Shown here piece after piece: positions 6,810-8,181 of a stretch of DNA of 8,181 bases. A program made the position numbers and the translations under genes. Below the pieces are notes generated by a model that worked only from the letters and a program-made list of their open reading frames with translations, was not told the DNA's origin and did not search any database. Origin of the DNA: Thermoplasmatota archaeon (GTDB taxonomy: Archaea; Thermoplasmatota; Thermoplasmata; GCA-020350865; JAUVCJ01); contig JAUVCJ010000099.1 in NCBI GenBank assembly GCA_030595765.1, positions 1-8,181 on the forward strand, read 5' to 3'. How positions within the stretch are numbered: the first letter of the stretch is position 1; each line of letters begins with the position of its first letter.

Positions 6810-7430
6810 ATGACACATCCAACTACTGATGCAAACAACAATGTCAGGAAAAAATACGTCAAGGAAAAAGATGTCAAGGAAAATGGCAAACCTAAGCTGA
6901 GATCTAAAGATCCTGAAGGTAGGTACACCCCGCGAATTGCGGACCCAGGTCAGCTGGAAGAAATATGGGACATGGTATTCAACAGTGTAGTTCTCATGAT
7001 GCTTGACGGGCTTGACCAATGGAACCTGGAATACCCAACCAAGGAGATGATAAAGCAAGACCTGGACTCTGGCAACCTATGGGCGTTGGCTTCCAATGAA
7101 AAATTGACAGGCATGGTGGTATTAAATGAAAATGCAGACCCGGAGTACGACCCCATCGAATGGCTCATGCCTGAAGCACGTTATCTGTGCGTACATAAAC
7201 TTCTGATCAAACCAGCACTAAGGGGGAATGGCTTTGGAGCACTCCTGCTGCATTTTGCAATCGACCATGCAATAGAGAATGGATACGATTCAGTCCGCCT
7301 CGATGGCAACAGCACGATCCCTTGGCTGCTGAAGATGTATAGGGATGCTGGCTTTCAACACGTTGGAGATGTCCACTTCCCAATGAACAAGGTACCATTC
7401 AAAGTGTTTGAACTCGTGCTGAAAAGATAG
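6810..7430 (+). CDS. GNAT-family N-acetyltransferase, 206 aa
   Basis: The GNAT fold transfers an acetyl group from acetyl-CoA to an amine; the acceptor here is unknown. The acetyl-CoA pyrophosphate loop is clear: HKLLIKPALRGNGFGALLL, with R-x-x-G-x-G at 138-143. Motif B follows as SVRLDGN and WLLKMYRDAGFQHVGDV, the usual alpha4/beta6 region ending in a GF pair. Upstream, GLDQWNLEYPTKEMIKQDL is typical of the acceptor side. Residues 1-37 are a Lys-rich low-complexity tail containing three 5-residue repeats. The frame also opens at GTG 6771, which has no SD and would precede the likely transcription start. I chose ATG 6810, though its SD is weak: AGGTGA at 6769-6774 is too distant. The gene is transcribed divergently from radA, and no operon partner is visible. 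Confidence 0.88.
   Translation: MTHPTTDANNNVRKKYVKEKDVKENGKPKLRSKDPEGRYTPRIADPGQLEEIWDMVFNSVVLMMLDGLDQWNLEYPTKEMIKQDLDSGNLWALASNEKLTGMVVLNENADPEYDPIEWLMPEARYLCVHKLLIKPALRGNGFGALLLHFAIDHAIENGYDSVRLDGNSTIPWLLKMYRDAGFQHVGDVHFPMNKVPFKVFELVLKR
6841..6885 (+). repeat. Three in-frame 15-bp tandem repeats in the GNAT gene
   Basis: The units ATGTCAGGAAAAAAT, ACGTCAAGGAAAAAG and ATGTCAAGGAAAATG are adjacent and 15 bases each. In the gene's frame they encode VRKKY, VKEKD and VKENG, forming a basic or charged, probably disordered N-terminal tail. Replication slippage is the likely origin. Confidence 0.7.
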
Positions 7431-7464
7431 ATTGCTCTTGTTAGGGAATATGTTTGAATAAAAT

Positions 7465-7485
7465 ACTCAGATGCTAGAACTGAGT
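7465..7485 (+). other. Hairpin downstream of the GNAT gene
   Basis: ACTCAG (7465-7470) and CTGAGT (7480-7485) form a 6-bp stem with a 9-base loop, 34 bases past the GNAT stop. No clear U run follows directly, so it is a 3'-UTR structure or a weak terminator rather than a canonical intrinsic terminator. Confidence 0.35.
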
Positions 7486-7550
7486 GTTCAGCACTATATT
7501 TCCCCTGTGATAGCACACATATTTACCAGCAGATTGGTTCAAGTATCCTG

Positions 7551-7621
7551 TGCACGACCTCCAACAAGGAAGGGATGCATTAACCGCAACGGTAATAATA
7601 AAGAAGGGTATTGGAGGTGCA
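7551..7621 (+). promoter_or_regulatory. Candidate structured leader upstream of the acetate transporter
   Basis: ACCTCCAA (7557-7564) pairs perfectly with TTGGAGGT (7611-7618). TGC (7551-7553) can pair with GCA (7619-7621) beyond a 3-base bulge, giving a closing stem of about 11 bp. Inside, ACCG-CAA-CGGT (7593-7603) forms a smaller hairpin, and two purine blocks (GGAAGGG and GAAGGG) flank it. The 3' strand contains GGAGGTG, a strong SD-like sequence that the stem would mask, although the transporter's own SD lies downstream at 7644-7648. No known riboswitch class is recognised. It may regulate the transporter, or be a chance inverted repeat. Confidence 0.35.
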
Positions 7622-7654
7622 AATCCATTGGTCGTAGCCAGGTAGGTGTGACAA

Positions 7655-8181
7655 ATGAACGAGAAAAACATCAAGGAATCCAAAGTATCAATAGCAACGC
7701 TTCCTGATAGCGTATGCGAGCCAGCCCCTCTGGGCCTGATCGGCCTGGCAGTTGCGGCACTGGTCCTGGCGGCTGCCGATCTTGGGCTAACCTCAGGCGC
7801 CAAGGCAACGATGATCCCATGGACCCTGTTCCTGGGAGCTACTGCCCAGCTCATCGCTGGAATAATGGATTTTAGGCGTAACAACATATTTGGAGCAACG
7901 ACCTTCACAACCTATTCACTGCTGTGGTACTCGGTTGCCATGACACTTCAGATCAGCATCTGGGGCGGAGTGCCCGTGGACCTGGGACACTATGCCTACG
8001 GCCTGCTGGGCTTTTTCATCTTCAGCCTGATACTAACTGTAGCATCCACCATGACGAACAAGGTCTTGTTCGCGATACTGGTATTCATCGACCTTGCCCT
8101 CATCTCACTTGTGATGCACATCCTAGGTGATGTGCCAGCCTCCGTTGTGGGCATCTTCCTGGTTGCTGTCTCGGCACTCTC
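7655..8181 (+). CDS. Acetate uptake transporter family protein (GPR1/FUN34/YaaH, SatP-like), 3' end beyond window
   Basis: I translated 175 codons by hand from ATG 7655; the frame runs open off the right edge. The family signature NPAPLGL appears as EPAPLGL (22-28), with Glu for Asn, at the start of TM1. Further family features are AGIMDFRRNNIFGATTFTTYS (68-88) and the following LLWYSVAM in TM3. Hydrophobic helices are seen at about 26-45, 55-71, 82-100, 113-131, 136-155 and 161-175, so five are complete and the sixth is begun. Family members are about 200 residues with six helices, form hexameric channels in the cell membrane, and move acetate or succinate, usually with protons. AGGTG at 7644-7648, 6 bases before the ATG, fixes the start. 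In an archaeon it would supply or release acetate. The substrate is inferred from the family. Confidence 0.93.
   Translation, partial: MNEKNIKESKVSIATLPDSVCEPAPLGLIGLAVAALVLAAADLGLTSGAKATMIPWTLFLGATAQLIAGIMDFRRNNIFGATTFTTYSLLWYSVAMTLQISIWGGVPVDLGHYAYGLLGFFIFSLILTVASTMTNKVLFAILVFIDLALISLVMHILGDVPASVVGIFLVAVSAL

Noticed and set aside
7531..7552. tRNA T-arm-like sequence (TTGGTTCAAGTATCC)
   Set aside because: The flanking bases do not pair into a 5-bp T stem, and no anticodon or acceptor stem is found around it.
7474..7908. Minus-strand frame of 144 codons
   Set aside because: It runs antisense through the transporter start and its leader, gives a low-complexity product with no recognisable motif, and the plus strand has a well-supported gene.

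Overview
This window most likely comes from a euryarchaeal chromosome. It carries a RadA recombinase, an archaeal homologue of the TPD-motif nuclease CDIN1 (C15orf41), AT-rich TATA-like boxes at archaeal spacing, and Shine-Dalgarno (SD) sites of the GGTGA/GGAGG kind. I see no bacterial -35/-10 promoters. The RACo-like corrinoid-activating protein, the emp24/GOLD-like membrane protein and the acetate transporter together lean toward a methylotrophic methanogen or a relative, perhaps Thermoplasmatota/Methanomassiliicoccales. That placement is an inference and is weaker than the archaeal call. No insertion sequence, CRISPR array, tRNA or rRNA was seen.

Layout: (1) Bases 1-937, minus strand, hold the N-terminal half of a [2Fe-2S]/ASKHA ATPase of the RACo/COG3894 family, cut by the window edge. 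(2) Bases 938-1114 are a divergent promoter region. (3) Bases 1115-3790, plus strand, encode a 12-helix RND/MMPL-type exporter with an unusual charged N-terminal extension. (4) Bases 3791-4104 lie between convergent genes and hold at least eight tandem 13-bp units that run into the stop codon of the next gene. (5) Bases 4105-6689, minus strand, are a co-directional group read in the order radA, TPD nuclease, two-helix GOLD-like membrane protein. The last two share a TAATG stop/start overlap. (6) A short divergent promoter region separates radA from a plus-strand GNAT acetyltransferase at about 6810-7430. (7) Bases 7431-7654 hold two inverted-repeat structures, one a long stem ahead of the next gene. 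(8) Bases 7655-8181, plus strand, are the first 175 codons of an acetate/succinate-type (GPR1/FUN34/YaaH) transporter, cut by the right edge.

Functional reading: radA followed by a PD-(D/E)XK nuclease suggests a recombination or repair module, and the nuclease is in turn translationally coupled to a membrane protein of unknown role. The corrinoid activator and acetate transporter would fit one-carbon and acetate metabolism but are not adjacent. Most of the window is recognisable archaeal housekeeping. The less explained parts are the radA/TPD nuclease/GOLD-like linkage, the 13-bp array, the structured leader of the transporter, and the exporter's missing TM4 aspartate, N-terminal extension and Ca2+-loop-like motif.
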